A DNA stretch of 64,000 nt, taken from Staphylococcus hsinchuensis (GTDB lineage Bacteria > Bacillota > Bacilli > Staphylococcales > Staphylococcaceae). Positions 18,843 to 28,106 of this stretch are shown here, in pieces. Made by a program: the position numbers and the translations under genes. The notes below the pieces were generated by a model. It saw only the letters and a program-made list of their open reading frames with translations. It made no database searches and was not told the origin of the DNA. The stretch covers positions 248,001-312,000 of the forward strand of contig NZ_CP128355.1 in the NCBI RefSeq assembly GCF_038789205.1. Direction: 5' to 3'. Positions within the stretch are counted from its first letter, which is position 1. Every line of letters begins with the position of its first letter.

Positions 18843-20321
18843 TTAATCGATTTTTAAGTTGTTTTTAACTTCTTGATTAATTTGAGTATATAACGCTTCG
18901 TTATCAGAAAGTTTCATACCAAATGAAGGTACTAATTCTTTTATTTTCTCTTCCCATTGAGGGAATTCATCTTTATAACAACGTTTCAATAAATCTAACA
19001 TAATATCAACTGCTGTTGATGCACCAGGTGAAGCACCTAATAATGCTGATAATGAACCATCTTCAGAAGTGATGACTTCAGTACCAAATTGTAAAGTACC
19101 TTTACCTTTATCAGTATCTTTAATAACTTGGACACGTTGACCCGCAACGACAATTTCCCAGTTTTCACTTTTAGCATTTGGTACAAATTGTCTTAAGTCA
19201 TCCATTCTTTCTTCACTAGATAACATTAATTGTGAAATTAAATATTGCGTTAATTTCATTTCTTTTGCACCTGCTGCTAACATTGTTAGTAAATTATTTG
19301 GTTTAACAGAATTAATTAAATCCATATTAGAACCTGTTTTTAAGAATTTAGGTGAAAAGCCAGCGAACGGTCCAAATAATAATGTTCTCTCACCATCAAT
19401 ATAACGTGTATCTAAATGAGGAACTGACATTGGTGGCGCACCCACTGGAGCTTTACCATACACTTTTGCAAGATGTTTTTCAGTAATAGATGGTTCTCTA
19501 CAAACTAAGAATAAACCACTTACAGGGAAACCGCCGATATGTTTAGATTCTTTAATACCTGTCTTTTGTAATAAACGTAAGCTCGCACCACCTGCACCGA
19601 TGAATACGAAATTACTCTCTACGAAATATTCATCACCTGAGTCTAAGTCTTTAATTTTAACTTCCCAAGTGCCATCTTTTTGTTTTTTCAAGTCTTGAAC
19701 TTCTTGGCCATAGTTAAGCTCTGCATTTTTCGCTTCAAGATTGCTCAATAATTTCTTAGTCAATTCACCGAAGTTTACGTCAGTACCTGTCTTATCATAT
19801 GTAATTGCCATAGGAATATGAGAAGTACGACCTTCCATAATTAAAGGAGTCCACTCTTTAATTTTTTCTTTATCATCAGTGATAACCATATTTTTAAAAA
19901 GGATGTTTTGGCTTAAACGATCAACACGACGTTTTAAGAAATCTACATTTTGCACACCTTGTACAAAGCTCATATGTGGCACTGGTTTTATAAATGATTC
20001 TGGATTCTTTAATTGACCTTGCTTAACTAAATAACTCCAAAATTGTTTTGATACTTGGAACTGTTCATTAATTTTAATTGCTTTTTCAATATCAATTGAA
20101 CCGTCTTTATCCTCTTTAGTATAGTTCAACTCACATAAAGCTGAGTGTCCAGTCCCAGCATTGTTCCATGCGTTTGAACTTTCTTTAGCAGGTTCAGACA
20201 ATCTTTCAAATAATTTAATTTCTTTCTCTGGTGTTAATTCTTTTAATAATGTTCCTAGCGTTGCGCTCATAATACCGCCACCAATTAAGATGACATCTGT
20301 TTTGCTATGTTGTGTAGTCAT
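18843..20321 (-). CDS. mqo: Malate:quinone oxidoreductase
   Basis: A 492-residue FAD enzyme that oxidises malate to oxaloacetate and passes electrons to the quinone pool at the inner membrane face. It has an N-terminal dinucleotide fold ([14 protein letters not shown], residues 10-23), the [23 protein letters not shown] segment, and the C-terminal [10 protein letters not shown]. Length is normal. The start follows aaggggg. The upstream 20.3-20.5 kb stretch contains an imperfect cre-like sequence (GAAAACGCTTT, about 20396-20412), which may reflect carbon catabolite control; this is weak. Confidence 0.95.
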   Translation of the reverse strand: MTTQHSKTDVILIGGGIMSATLGTLLKELTPEKEIKLFERLSEPAKESSNAWNNAGTGHSALCELNYTKEDKDGSIDIEKAIKINEQFQVSKQFWSYLVKQGQLKNPESFIKPVPHMSFVQGVQNVDFLKRRVDRLSQNILFKNMVITDDKEKIKEWTPLIMEGRTSHIPMAITYDKTGTDVNFGELTKKLLSNLEAKNAELNYGQEVQDLKKQKDGTWEVKIKDLDSGDEYFVESNFVFIGAGGASLRLLQKTGIKESKHIGGFPVSGLFLVCREPSITEKHLAKVYGKAPVGAPPMSVPHLDTRYIDGERTLLFGPFAGFSPKFLKTGSNMDLINSVKPNNLLTMLAAGAKEMKLTQYLISQLMLSSEERMDDLRQFVPNAKSENWEIVVAGQRVQVIKDTDKGKGTLQFGTEVITSEDGSLSALLGASPGASTAVDIMLDLLKRCYKDEFPQWEEKIKELVPSFGMKLSDNEALYTQINQEVKNNLKID

Positions 20322-20723
20322 AACAAATACAGTCCCCCTTCTGATATGTTTATAGAAATAATTACTTCATCTGATTACTGTTACATCTAATTTGATAAAG
20401 CGTTTTCTAAAGTTTAAAAAATAAAAAGTCAGTTATTATTAATGATATTTTTTAGAATCATACAAACACTAGACAAATATCTATACTTTCTTAATTATAT
20501 ACCTTATTATCTTCTGAAAAAAGGGATTTCAGAAATTCTACACAAATTTTGTTGAAATGACAAAAATTAAAATGTTTGAAATACATTTTTTTGGAAAAAG
20601 TATCGTTATAAACATGATTAAATAATTACATTTCACATATAATTTATTATGATAGGTGAATTTATTTCAATACATGCTATAATTATCAATAATTTCGAAT
20701 TCAAACTTATGGGAGGTCCCCAA
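20322..20723. other. Divergent intergenic region between mqo and a glycosyltransferase gene
   Basis: About 400 nt, AT-rich. Apart from the weak cre-like sequence near 20396-20412, I see no gene, hairpin or operator. Confidence 0.55.
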
Positions 20724-21872
20724 ATGAAGTCAATCACATTTTTTATGCATAACGTCTATGCTATAGGAGGAACAGTAAAGGCGATATCACAACTTGCAAA
20801 TACGCTTGCAGAAAAAGGTCATCATGTAGAAATTATTTCTGTATTTAAAGCCCAATCTTCACCATACTTTGAACTCCACCCATCTATCATAGTTAAACCA
20901 TTAATCGATTATCGACCTCACCCTAAGAATTTAATCAGTATTTTCTTTAACCGTATCAGGCGATATACTTCTATGAACCAACCTAAGAAAATTTCTCAAT
21001 TCGAACCAGGAATAAACCAATTTTCTCGTTACGTTGAACGTAAAATGATTAAAGCCCTGAACAATATTTCTACTGACGTCATTGTGGGTACTCGAGCAAG
21101 TTTCAATATTTTAATAGGAAATCATGTGGCTTCGCATATTGAAAAAATCGGGATGGAACATATGAATTTCTCTGCCCATCCCAAATCGTACCAACACGAA
21201 ATCATTCAAGCGTACGAACGTTTAGATAAAATTACTACACTTACTTCTATAGATCGACGTGTTTATCAAAGACATCTTTCTCGTCCGGTTTACGTAATCC
21301 CAAATATTTTGTCAGAACCACGCTTATCTTTATCAAAGTCTAAGCTCATTACTGCCGCAGGACGGTTAGAATATGAAAAAGGTTTCGACTTACTCATACA
21401 AAGTCTTATACCAATTAAACAACATCTCAACCAGTTTAACTATATCGTAGAAATCTTTGGCGAAGGACAAGAAAAGGATAAATTACAACGTTTAATCGAC
21501 GAAAATGGCCTCCAAGAAATCGTCCGACTAAAAGGGCAAACACAACAGCTTAATGAACAATTAGCAAAAAGTGAAATCACTGTCATCCCTTCTCGTAATG
21601 AAGGATTTGGCATGGTCATTTTAGAAGCAATGAATCAAGGTAGCATTATTGTAAGTTTTGATGGAAATGTTGGCCCTGATTCCATCATTGAAAATAATAT
21701 TAACGGTTATTTAATCGGACACGGCGATATAAAGGCACTATCAAGATTATTACTTAGATTAATAAACCAAGAACTGAAAGAACATGTACTCATTGAAAAT
21801 GGTTATAAAACTGTTGAACAATATTCTCCAGATAAAGTCTATGAAAGTTTCATTTCAATGTTAAATAGCTAA
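20724..21872 (+). CDS. GT4-family glycosyltransferase
   Basis: A 382-residue GT-B fold enzyme. The N-terminal acceptor domain begins MKSITFFMHNVYAIGGTVKAI. The C-terminal nucleotide-sugar domain starts near residue 205 (LITAAGRLEYEKGFDLLI) and carries the E-x7-E motif in EGFGMVILEAMNQG. The frame is open upstream, but gggaggt precedes the ATG at 20724. The acceptor is not predictable. Its nearness to a teichoic-acid-type polymerase (23860) makes a wall-polymer role plausible, but lctP separates them on the other strand. Confidence 0.85.
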   Translation: MKSITFFMHNVYAIGGTVKAISQLANTLAEKGHHVEIISVFKAQSSPYFELHPSIIVKPLIDYRPHPKNLISIFFNRIRRYTSMNQPKKISQFEPGINQFSRYVERKMIKALNNISTDVIVGTRASFNILIGNHVASHIEKIGMEHMNFSAHPKSYQHEIIQAYERLDKITTLTSIDRRVYQRHLSRPVYVIPNILSEPRLSLSKSKLITAAGRLEYEKGFDLLIQSLIPIKQHLNQFNYIVEIFGEGQEKDKLQRLIDENGLQEIVRLKGQTQQLNEQLAKSEITVIPSRNEGFGMVILEAMNQGSIIVSFDGNVGPDSIIENNINGYLIGHGDIKALSRLLLRLINQELKEHVLIENGYKTVEQYSPDKVYESFISMLNS

Positions 21873-21928
21873 AGTATGCCACCATATCAAGTCCTCAATT
21901 TTCAGGCAAAACTATGACACATACAGTA

Positions 21929-21973
21929 AAGCCACTAAGTTTCCTCAAACATTAAAGGAATTTAGTGGCTTTT
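21929..21973. terminator. Bidirectional terminator
   Basis: AAAGCCACTAAGTTTCCT pairs imperfectly with AAGGAATTTAGTGGCTTTT. It lies between the glycosyltransferase gene and convergent lctP. Confidence 0.75.
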
Positions 21974-22005
21974 GTTATTAAAATGCTAATTTTATTTTAG
22001 AGCAT

Positions 22006-23607
22006 TTACATAATTAAATTTAAAACAAATGTCCATATACAAATAAATACAAGTAAACCAATACTATAACGTAATGTCATTTTTAAAAGTTCTGATTCTT
22101 TCCCTACTTGTTTAACAGAGGCTGTGGCAATTGCAATTGATTGAGGTGATATCAGTTTAGCAGCCACCCCACCAACTGTATTGGCCGATACGAATAATGC
22201 CCCATTCGCGCCAATGTTATTAGATACAGCGGCTTGTATCGGAGCAAAGAGTGAATTATTATTCACTACTGATCCTGTCATAAATACTCCGATCCATCCT
22301 AATATAGGTGAAAGTAACGGAAATACGTTACCTGTCTTTGAAATACTATTTCCTAATGCAGTACTTAAACCTGCATAGGTCATTAATTTCGAAATCACTA
22401 ATATAAAACAAATCGTAATAATTGAAAGCCATAACTCCAAGAATGTTTCTTTTAATAATTGTAACAGTGAGCTGAATTTAACACTTTTAGACATGACAAA
22501 AGTTATCAACACTACAATAAGGATGGCTGTTCCTGTTTGGCCAATGAAATTGAAAGGAAGTGTTATTGCCTTTTGTGCTACATCACTATATGTTCCAGGA
22601 ATTTCTATTTGTGTTGCTAGAAAAGCTAAATGTCCACCTGGTTCATATAGTTTCTTAAATTGAGGTGCGCTCCATATCATTACTACAATTGTTAAAATAA
22701 TAAACGGACTCCATGCGTAAATTAATGTCTTAATATTATGTTTGTCAGGTGTTTCAATTTTTTTATCGTTATTTACTCTAAAAATATTTTTAGGTTGGAA
22801 CTTTCTAGAAAATAAAGCTAAAGCTAGCATGGCAAGTAAAGGAGGGATAATGTCAGCTAATTCAGGCCCAATAAACATTGCGATGAGACCTTGCCCTATA
22901 GTGAATGTCACACCTACGACTAATATTGCAGGTAATGTTTCTTTAATACCTTTAAAACCATCAACGATCCATACTAATAAAAACGGAATAAACATGTTAA
23001 TTATCGCTAAGGTGAACACAGATGTTTGGGAAACGGCAGAACTCGAAACGTCACCATGTAAATTCAACGAATCAACAACTTGAATTGGGATACCAATCGC
23101 ACCATAAGCACCTGCAGAAGCATTTGCAATCAAACACAACATAGAGGCTTTTAATGGCCCGAAACCTAATTGTGTAAGTAGTAGTGCACAAATAGCAATA
23201 GGAACACCAAAGCCTGCTGCGCCTTCTAAAAAGCCATTAAATGCGAAAGCAATTAAGAGTAATTGAATACGTTGGTCTTGAGAAATACTAGAAATACTAT
23301 CTTGAATGACTTTAAACTGGCCTGTTTTATTCGTTAGCTTATACAATAATACAGCCATCATTACTATATAACCGATAGGTAAAATACCTTGATAGAAACC
23401 TTCTATAGCTGCGCCAGAAGCTATATTTACTGGTAGCTTAAAGAAAAATAACACAATTACTAAAGTAACAATAACGGTTGTAATAGATGCATATATACCT
23501 TTCATCTTAAACACGGTTAAACACAACAGGAATAATATAATTGGTATAGCAGCAATGAGACTTGAGAGCCATACATTATTAAAGGGGTTAAAACTTTCAA
23601 CAAACAT
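22006..23607 (-). CDS. lctP: L-lactate permease
   Basis: A 533-residue LctP/LldP family membrane protein with about 12-14 helices, which moves lactate with protons. The family motifs GFLEGAAGFGVPIAI (around residue 127) and the C-terminal GSVVNNNSLFAPIQ, SANTVGGVAAKLISPQS are present. Length is normal. A Rex box lies about 58 nt upstream of the ATG, so expression should rise under low-oxygen, high-NADH conditions, consistent with lactate export in fermentation. Confidence 0.94.
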   Translation of the reverse strand: MFVESFNPFNNVWLSSLIAAIPIILFLLCLTVFKMKGIYASITTVIVTLVIVLFFFKLPVNIASGAAIEGFYQGILPIGYIVMMAVLLYKLTNKTGQFKVIQDSISSISQDQRIQLLLIAFAFNGFLEGAAGFGVPIAICALLLTQLGFGPLKASMLCLIANASAGAYGAIGIPIQVVDSLNLHGDVSSSAVSQTSVFTLAIINMFIPFLLVWIVDGFKGIKETLPAILVVGVTFTIGQGLIAMFIGPELADIIPPLLAMLALALFSRKFQPKNIFRVNNDKKIETPDKHNIKTLIYAWSPFIILTIVVMIWSAPQFKKLYEPGGHLAFLATQIEIPGTYSDVAQKAITLPFNFIGQTGTAILIVVLITFVMSKSVKFSSLLQLLKETFLELWLSIITICFILVISKLMTYAGLSTALGNSISKTGNVFPLLSPILGWIGVFMTGSVVNNNSLFAPIQAAVSNNIGANGALFVSANTVGGVAAKLISPQSIAIATASVKQVGKESELLKMTLRYSIGLLVFICIWTFVLNLIM

Positions 23608-23664
23608 TTTGATTCACTTCTTCTTTCATCTATATTTTTTATCACTAAAATCCTCACATTTAAT

Positions 23665-23682
23665 TTGTGAATCATTTCACAA
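23665..23682. promoter_or_regulatory. Rex-binding site upstream of lctP
   Basis: TTGTGAA-tcat-TTCACAA is a perfect 7-4-7 palindrome matching the Gram-positive Rex operator (TTGTGAA-N4-TTCACAA). lctP is a known Rex target in S. aureus. Confidence 0.9.
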
Positions 23683-23859
23683 TTAAAGTATAACACCTTT
23701 TCCAGCAAATACAACTCCATTTTTACGATCTTCAAAATTTTAGTGCATAAATATTAAATCACCTTATATAAATATTTATTTAATAGCACTGTGTGTCTTT
23801 AAACTCATAAGAACAACGTGATAGAATAGTATTTATAAATATAAACTAGAGGGATATAA

Positions 23860-25542
23860 ATGATTAAACAATTAACAATTCAAAAATGGTCTGAGTTAGA
23901 TGCACGATTAACAGATGCAACAGCTGAAGGCTATACACATTTCATAGTCACAGATGAGAGAATTAATCTATATCAAGAGCAATTAGACGCTGTCGAACTC
24001 CACCCTTGTACAATTGTTGTCGATTATACCATTGACCAACACTATTTAAATGATTGTCGTTACTTCGGAAAGAGGCAAATCACATTCGATGACTGGATAG
24101 AAAATATCAACCATTATCCAAATGTTATTTTCCATATTGAGACCATACAACATATGATTAATCATCATTACGTCAATGCACTATTTGATTTGGTTGTCTT
24201 ATCCTTATTACAAGAAGACATTGTTACAGATAGTCATGTTGTTTTTGATTTCAAAGAAACATTTTCAACAAGCCCAAATGTTTGGGAAAGCGTTAAACAA
24301 TTACAACCATTAAATACAACAGCATTTAATTTAAATAAATTGGCTTATCAACATCATCATTCAATTCCATTTAAAGCCAAAGATACTTTAGCTCCAGAAC
24401 AATTGCGCACCACAGATAAAATGTTGAAAAATTCAGGATTTAAATTACCGCATTGGCTATACAATACCATTGAGAAAAAGGCATTAAAGAAACACAAACA
24501 AATGAGTTATATTTATCGCAAAGACAAATCAAAACTTCAAGATCATATTGTATTTTTAGGTTTTGATTATCAATTCAGAGGTAATTCACGCTATTTATTT
24601 AACCATTTTGCTAAGCATTTCTCTAAATTACCTATTTACTTTATAACGAAAGATGTCAATGGACCAAACTTTATTAAACCTGACGATCATAAAGCAAAAG
24701 AACTCATAGAAACAGCACGTGTCGTTATTCTTGAAAGCTACATACCTGATGATTTAAAACCAAATGGCACAATTATACAATTATGGCATGGAACACCGAT
24801 TAAAAAGTTATTTTTAGATAGTCGTGAGCCACATCAAAATCAAAATATTTATAACTATAGAGCTAGAAAATATAATAAATGGATACAACAAGACTATTTA
24901 GTTGTTGATAATGATGCAATTATCGATACGTTTAAGTCTGCTTTCCCACAGCAACACACGAAAGTTTTAAGTGCAGGTTATCCTAGAGTCAGATATTTAT
25001 TAGATAAACAACATGACCTACCTTATCAAAACTTCATTAAAAAAGAATTACGATTAAATCATGACAAACCAACACTACTTTATGCTCCTACGTGGAAAAC
25101 GAAAGCAGAAGATTTGCTACCAATTAGTGATGGTTTATTAAATAAATATAATGTTATTTATAAAGCACACAATGAAGACCGCAATGCGTTCAAACCAGAT
25201 AATGCAATTATTGCGCCTGATCATATAGAAACTCAAGATTTAATTTTAGTTTCTGATGTAGTACTGACAGATTATTCATCTATTATTTATGATGCGATTA
25301 CAGTAGACAAAATTGTATGTCAATATACACCAAACCATGAGCGATATGTCTCAGAACGTGGGGTCTATGAGGATGTAATGGATGATTTAGCGACTGTACG
25401 TTATAGCGACTCAAAAGCTTTATTAAATGATTTAATCAGTCATCAAATGAAACAAATCAAGTCAAGCCAATTTGTGAATGATGATAATCATGCATTTGAG
25501 ACTTTATCACACATCATACAAAAGTCTTTTAAAAACAAATAA
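23860..25542 (+). CDS. CDP-glycerol glycerophosphotransferase family protein
   Basis: A 560-residue protein. The N-terminal 200 residues are not recognised. The C-terminal part (about 225-555) is the glycerophosphotransferase domain found in TagB/TagF/TarF-type enzymes, with motifs IQLWHGTPIKKLFLDS, GYPRVRYLL, LLYAPTWK, IYKAHNE and VLTDYSSIIYDAI. Such enzymes add glycerol phosphate (or ribitol phosphate) to teichoic acid chains at the cytoplasmic membrane face. There is no membrane helix, as usual. The start follows agaggg. The exact acceptor and polymer cannot be told from sequence. Confidence 0.88.
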   Translation: MIKQLTIQKWSELDARLTDATAEGYTHFIVTDERINLYQEQLDAVELHPCTIVVDYTIDQHYLNDCRYFGKRQITFDDWIENINHYPNVIFHIETIQHMINHHYVNALFDLVVLSLLQEDIVTDSHVVFDFKETFSTSPNVWESVKQLQPLNTTAFNLNKLAYQHHHSIPFKAKDTLAPEQLRTTDKMLKNSGFKLPHWLYNTIEKKALKKHKQMSYIYRKDKSKLQDHIVFLGFDYQFRGNSRYLFNHFAKHFSKLPIYFITKDVNGPNFIKPDDHKAKELIETARVVILESYIPDDLKPNGTIIQLWHGTPIKKLFLDSREPHQNQNIYNYRARKYNKWIQQDYLVVDNDAIIDTFKSAFPQQHTKVLSAGYPRVRYLLDKQHDLPYQNFIKKELRLNHDKPTLLYAPTWKTKAEDLLPISDGLLNKYNVIYKAHNEDRNAFKPDNAIIAPDHIETQDLILVSDVVLTDYSSIIYDAITVDKIVCQYTPNHERYVSERGVYEDVMDDLATVRYSDSKALLNDLISHQMKQIKSSQFVNDDNHAFETLSHIIQKSFKNK

Positions 25543-25570
25543 CCTAATGATCTTATCGAGAACATAAAGA

Positions 25571-25614
25571 AGCTGGACAACCTTTCAAAATTGAAAGTGT
25601 TGCCCAGCTATTTT
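25571..25614. terminator. Bidirectional terminator
   Basis: AGCTGG ... CCAGCT stem extended by CAACCTTTCAA / TTGAAAGTGTTG with mismatches. It lies between the glycerophosphotransferase gene and the first lipoprotein gene. Confidence 0.82.
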
Positions 25615-25631
25615 TCTATTTAATTAGCTAC

Positions 25632-26378
25632 TTATCGTTGGTAAGCAGAATCAACAATTCTTACGATGCCTTGTTGATCTACTGTAGCAACTGTATAAGT
25701 GCCTGGTTTAGCCTGGTTTTGGAAACTAAAGACATAACTATAATTTCCATGACTACCTCTTAAACTGTAGTCATTATATGTGTGTTGTTGGCCAGTTGCA
25801 GCTTTAACTTGAGCTGAAGCGTTATTAAGTGAGTTCTGGAAGTTTGGTAAATGTCTTAAAGCATCTTGTGAATTAACATTACCGTTAGAAACGCTTTCTG
25901 AAACAGCTGCTGCTCTTTGACCTTGATAAGGTGGGACATAACGTGTAGTTTGTCCGTTTGAAGCAGTATTATTATTAGCACTGCTATTATTTACATTGTT
26001 AGCGTTCGCATTACTGTTTGACGCATTGTTAGAAGCTCCATTAGAAGCACTTGAACCTGCTGACGCAGCGCCACTATTTGACGAACTACTATTGCTGTCA
26101 GAGTCGCTATCACTTGAATTGCTACTATCTGACGAGTCACTATCTGATGAAGAACCGCTGTCTTTTGATGATGAGCTATCTGAACTCTTATCTGAGCTTT
26201 TGTCATCACTAGATGAAGAAGAACTATCGTTGTCCTTCTTGCTATCTTTACTTGATGACGATTCTTCTGTTTTATCTTTTGAACTATCGTCCTTTTTGTT
26301 GCCGCCTTCATCACTACCATTTGAACAAGCTGCTAGGGCTAAAGATAGTGTTAGAAAGCCTGCTAGAAATTTCTTCAT
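25632..26378 (-). CDS. Ser/Asp-rich lipoprotein with C-terminal globular domain
   Basis: A 248-residue lipoprotein. The signal peptide ends in the lipobox LAAC with Cys18. A Ser/Asp/Lys-rich stretch (about 25-100) and an Asn/Ser/Ala-rich stretch (100-143) act as a stalk. The C-terminal 100 residues (TRYVPPYQGQ ... VRIVDSAYQR) look folded and contain aromatic strands. It is the third of three tandem genes whose signal peptide and KDDSSKDKTE segment are nearly identical, and the only one with a C-terminal domain. The function is unknown; likely an outer-surface protein projecting through the wall. Confidence 0.82.
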   Translation of the reverse strand: MKKFLAGFLTLSLALAACSNGSDEGGNKKDDSSKDKTEESSSSKDSKKDNDSSSSSSDDKSSDKSSDSSSSKDSGSSSDSDSSDSSNSSDSDSDSNSSSSNSGAASAGSSASNGASNNASNSNANANNVNNSSANNNTASNGQTTRYVPPYQGQRAAAVSESVSNGNVNSQDALRHLPNFQNSLNNASAQVKAATGQQHTYNDYSLRGSHGNYSYVFSFQNQAKPGTYTVATVDQQGIVRIVDSAYQR

Positions 26379-26415
26379 AATAGAAAGGCCTCCTTATTGT
26401 CTAACACTTATATTA

Positions 26416-26910
26416 TTATTGAGAGCTGTCACTTGAAGATGAAGAAGAACCACTATCTGAGCTAGAACCGCCTGAAGTAGAACCACTATCTTCTGATGAT
26501 GAGCTACCTGAGTCACTGCTTGATCCAGAATCTTGTGATGATGAAGAACCACTATCTGAGCTTGAACCACTATCTTCTGAAGATGAAGAACCGCTGTCTG
26601 AACTTGAACCACTATCTTCTGAAGATGAAGAACTGCTGTCTGAGCTTGAACCACTATCTTCTGATGAAGAAGAACCGCTATCTGATGAAGATCCACTATC
26701 TTTTGAAGATGAGCTATCTGATGAAGAACCGCTGTCTTCTGATGATGAGCTATCTGATGAAGAACCTTTGTCTTCTTTGCTCTTAGAATCTTTTGATTTT
26801 TCTTCTGTTTTATCTTTTGAGCTATCGTCTTTCTTACCACCGTCGTCACTATTTGAACAAGCTGCTAATGCTAATGATACTGTTAAGAATCCTGCTAAAA
26901 ACTTTTTCAT
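26416..26910 (-). CDS. Ser/Asp-repeat lipoprotein, no globular domain (second of three)
   Basis: A 164-residue protein. It has the same signal peptide (MKKFLAGFLT, lipobox LAAC, Cys18) and KDDSSKDKTEE segment as its neighbours. The rest is almost pure Ser/Asp/Gly/Glu, with a 14-residue repeat of the form SGSSSSEDSGSSSD from about residue 77 on. There is no domain after the repeats and no trace of one in the 38 nt to the next start. It could be a complete lipid-anchored spacer-like protein or a product of duplication that lost its head domain. Confidence 0.78.
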   Translation of the reverse strand: MKKFLAGFLTVSLALAACSNSDDGGKKDDSSKDKTEEKSKDSKSKEDKGSSSDSSSSEDSGSSSDSSSSKDSGSSSDSGSSSSEDSGSSSDSSSSSSEDSGSSSDSGSSSSEDSGSSSDSGSSSSQDSGSSSDSGSSSSEDSGSTSGGSSSDSGSSSSSSDSSQ

Positions 26911-26984
26911 GATTAATTCCTCCTAGAATTTTTTACTTTTTAATAATTTTAATTTTCAATAATTAACTTACTTTTCTTAATGGA

Positions 26985-27521
26985 TTATGATTCGCTGCTT
27001 GATGAACCGCTGTCGCTTGAGCTACCTGAGTCACTGCTTGAGCCTGAATCTTGTGAAGATGAGCTGCCTGAGTCACTGCTTGATCCAGAATCTTGTGATG
27101 ATGAGCTACCTGAGTCACTGCTTGAGCCTGAGTCTTCTGAAGATGAGCTACCTGAATCACTGCTTGAGCCTGAGTCTTCTGATGATGAGCTACCTGAGTC
27201 ACTGCTTGAGCCTGAATCTTCTGATGAAGAACTACCTGAATCACTGCTTGAGCCTGAGTCTTCTGAAGATGAACTACCTGAATCACTGCTTGAGCCTGAG
27301 TCTTTTGATGATGAGCTATCAGAGCTAGAGCCGCTGTCTGAACTGCTGCTATCCTCACTTGAACCTTTATCAGAGCTATCATTACTTTCCTTATCTTTTG
27401 ATTTTTGTTCAGTTTTATCCTTTGAGCTGTCGTCTTTACTACTACCGCTATCACCACTACCGCCTGAGCAAGCTGCTAACGCTAATGATAGTGTTAAGAA
27501 ACCGGCTAATAGTTTTCTCAT
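26985..27521 (-). CDS. Ser/Asp-repeat lipoprotein, no globular domain (first of three)
   Basis: A 178-residue protein with signal peptide MRKLLAGFLT and lipobox LAAC (Cys18), then a Lys/Asp/Ser linker. Six copies of a 14-residue unit, SGSSSSEDSGSSSD (residues 81-164, Gln for Glu in the last two), follow and the protein ends SSSSES. The DNA repeat is 42 nt long, which invites slippage and copy-number change. The opposite strand is open over the whole region only because of this codon pattern. Confidence 0.78.
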   Translation of the reverse strand: MRKLLAGFLTLSLALAACSGGSGDSGSSKDDSSKDKTEQKSKDKESNDSSDKGSSEDSSSSDSGSSSDSSSSKDSGSSSDSGSSSSEDSGSSSDSGSSSSEDSGSSSDSGSSSSEDSGSSSDSGSSSSEDSGSSSDSGSSSSQDSGSSSDSGSSSSQDSGSSSDSGSSSDSGSSSSES

Positions 27522-28106
27522 AAAAGAAAATACCTCCTTGAATTTTAATACTCACTGTCCTCTTGAAATTACTTTTAAATGAAATAATCGCAAGAGCATC
27601 AATGAGAATTAGTACGTTATACACGTTCAATAAAATCATAAACATTAAATATCTAAACTTTTTTGCATTTAAATAAAAAAGTTACACTATATCAAAGTAC
27701 TAAATTATTTATTTACATTCATTTAATAAAAAGGGTGTTGTCGTAATATATGTAATAAAAATTTACATTATACAACGAGATTATTTTCCACCAATTTACT
27801 TGTATTCAAATGTATATCAATTAAGATTTTACACCTCAGTAATCATTACCTAAGTTACTTAACAGTAGAATTAACTGAAAGTAGAAAGATATATGTATTA
27901 AATTAGTAAAAGTTTCGCAAACAATATATGTGGTTTTTATGAAAAATTTAAATTGAAAATGTGAATTTAAAACAAATCATAAGTAAAGCGCTTTCTTACT
28001 CTTCACAGGTTTGAGCCTTATTGTGTTAAGCTAAAATTAATGATAAAGTTGGTAGTGTTTTTTAAATATAGATAAAAAAAACGTATGTAAGGAAGTGAGT
28101 ACTAAA
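27522..28106. other. AT-rich divergent intergenic region
   Basis: About 585 nt between the lipoprotein cluster and the quinone-oxidoreductase pseudogene. It is very AT-rich, with no convincing ORF. An AAAGCGCTTT palindrome at about 27985-27994 is a poor match to a cre site. Presumably it holds two promoters. Confidence 0.5.

Noticed and set aside
23517..23735. 72-codon frame overlapping the lctP start
   Set aside because: It overlaps the lctP start and the Rex box, has no Shine-Dalgarno and no recognisable product.
26985..27300. Regular 42-nt repeats that could suggest a CRISPR array
   Set aside because: The repeats are contiguous, in frame and coding for a 14-residue unit; there are no unique spacers and no cas genes.
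25996..27582. Several open frames opposite and out of frame with the Ser/Asp lipoproteins (up to 200 codons)
   Set aside because: They exist because the repetitive Ser/Asp/Glu codons leave other frames open. They have no ribosome sites, and their low-complexity products mirror the real repeats.
27985..27994. AAAGCGCTTT palindrome as a cre site
   Set aside because: Three mismatches to the cre consensus and no reason to expect CcpA control of the neighbouring pseudogene.
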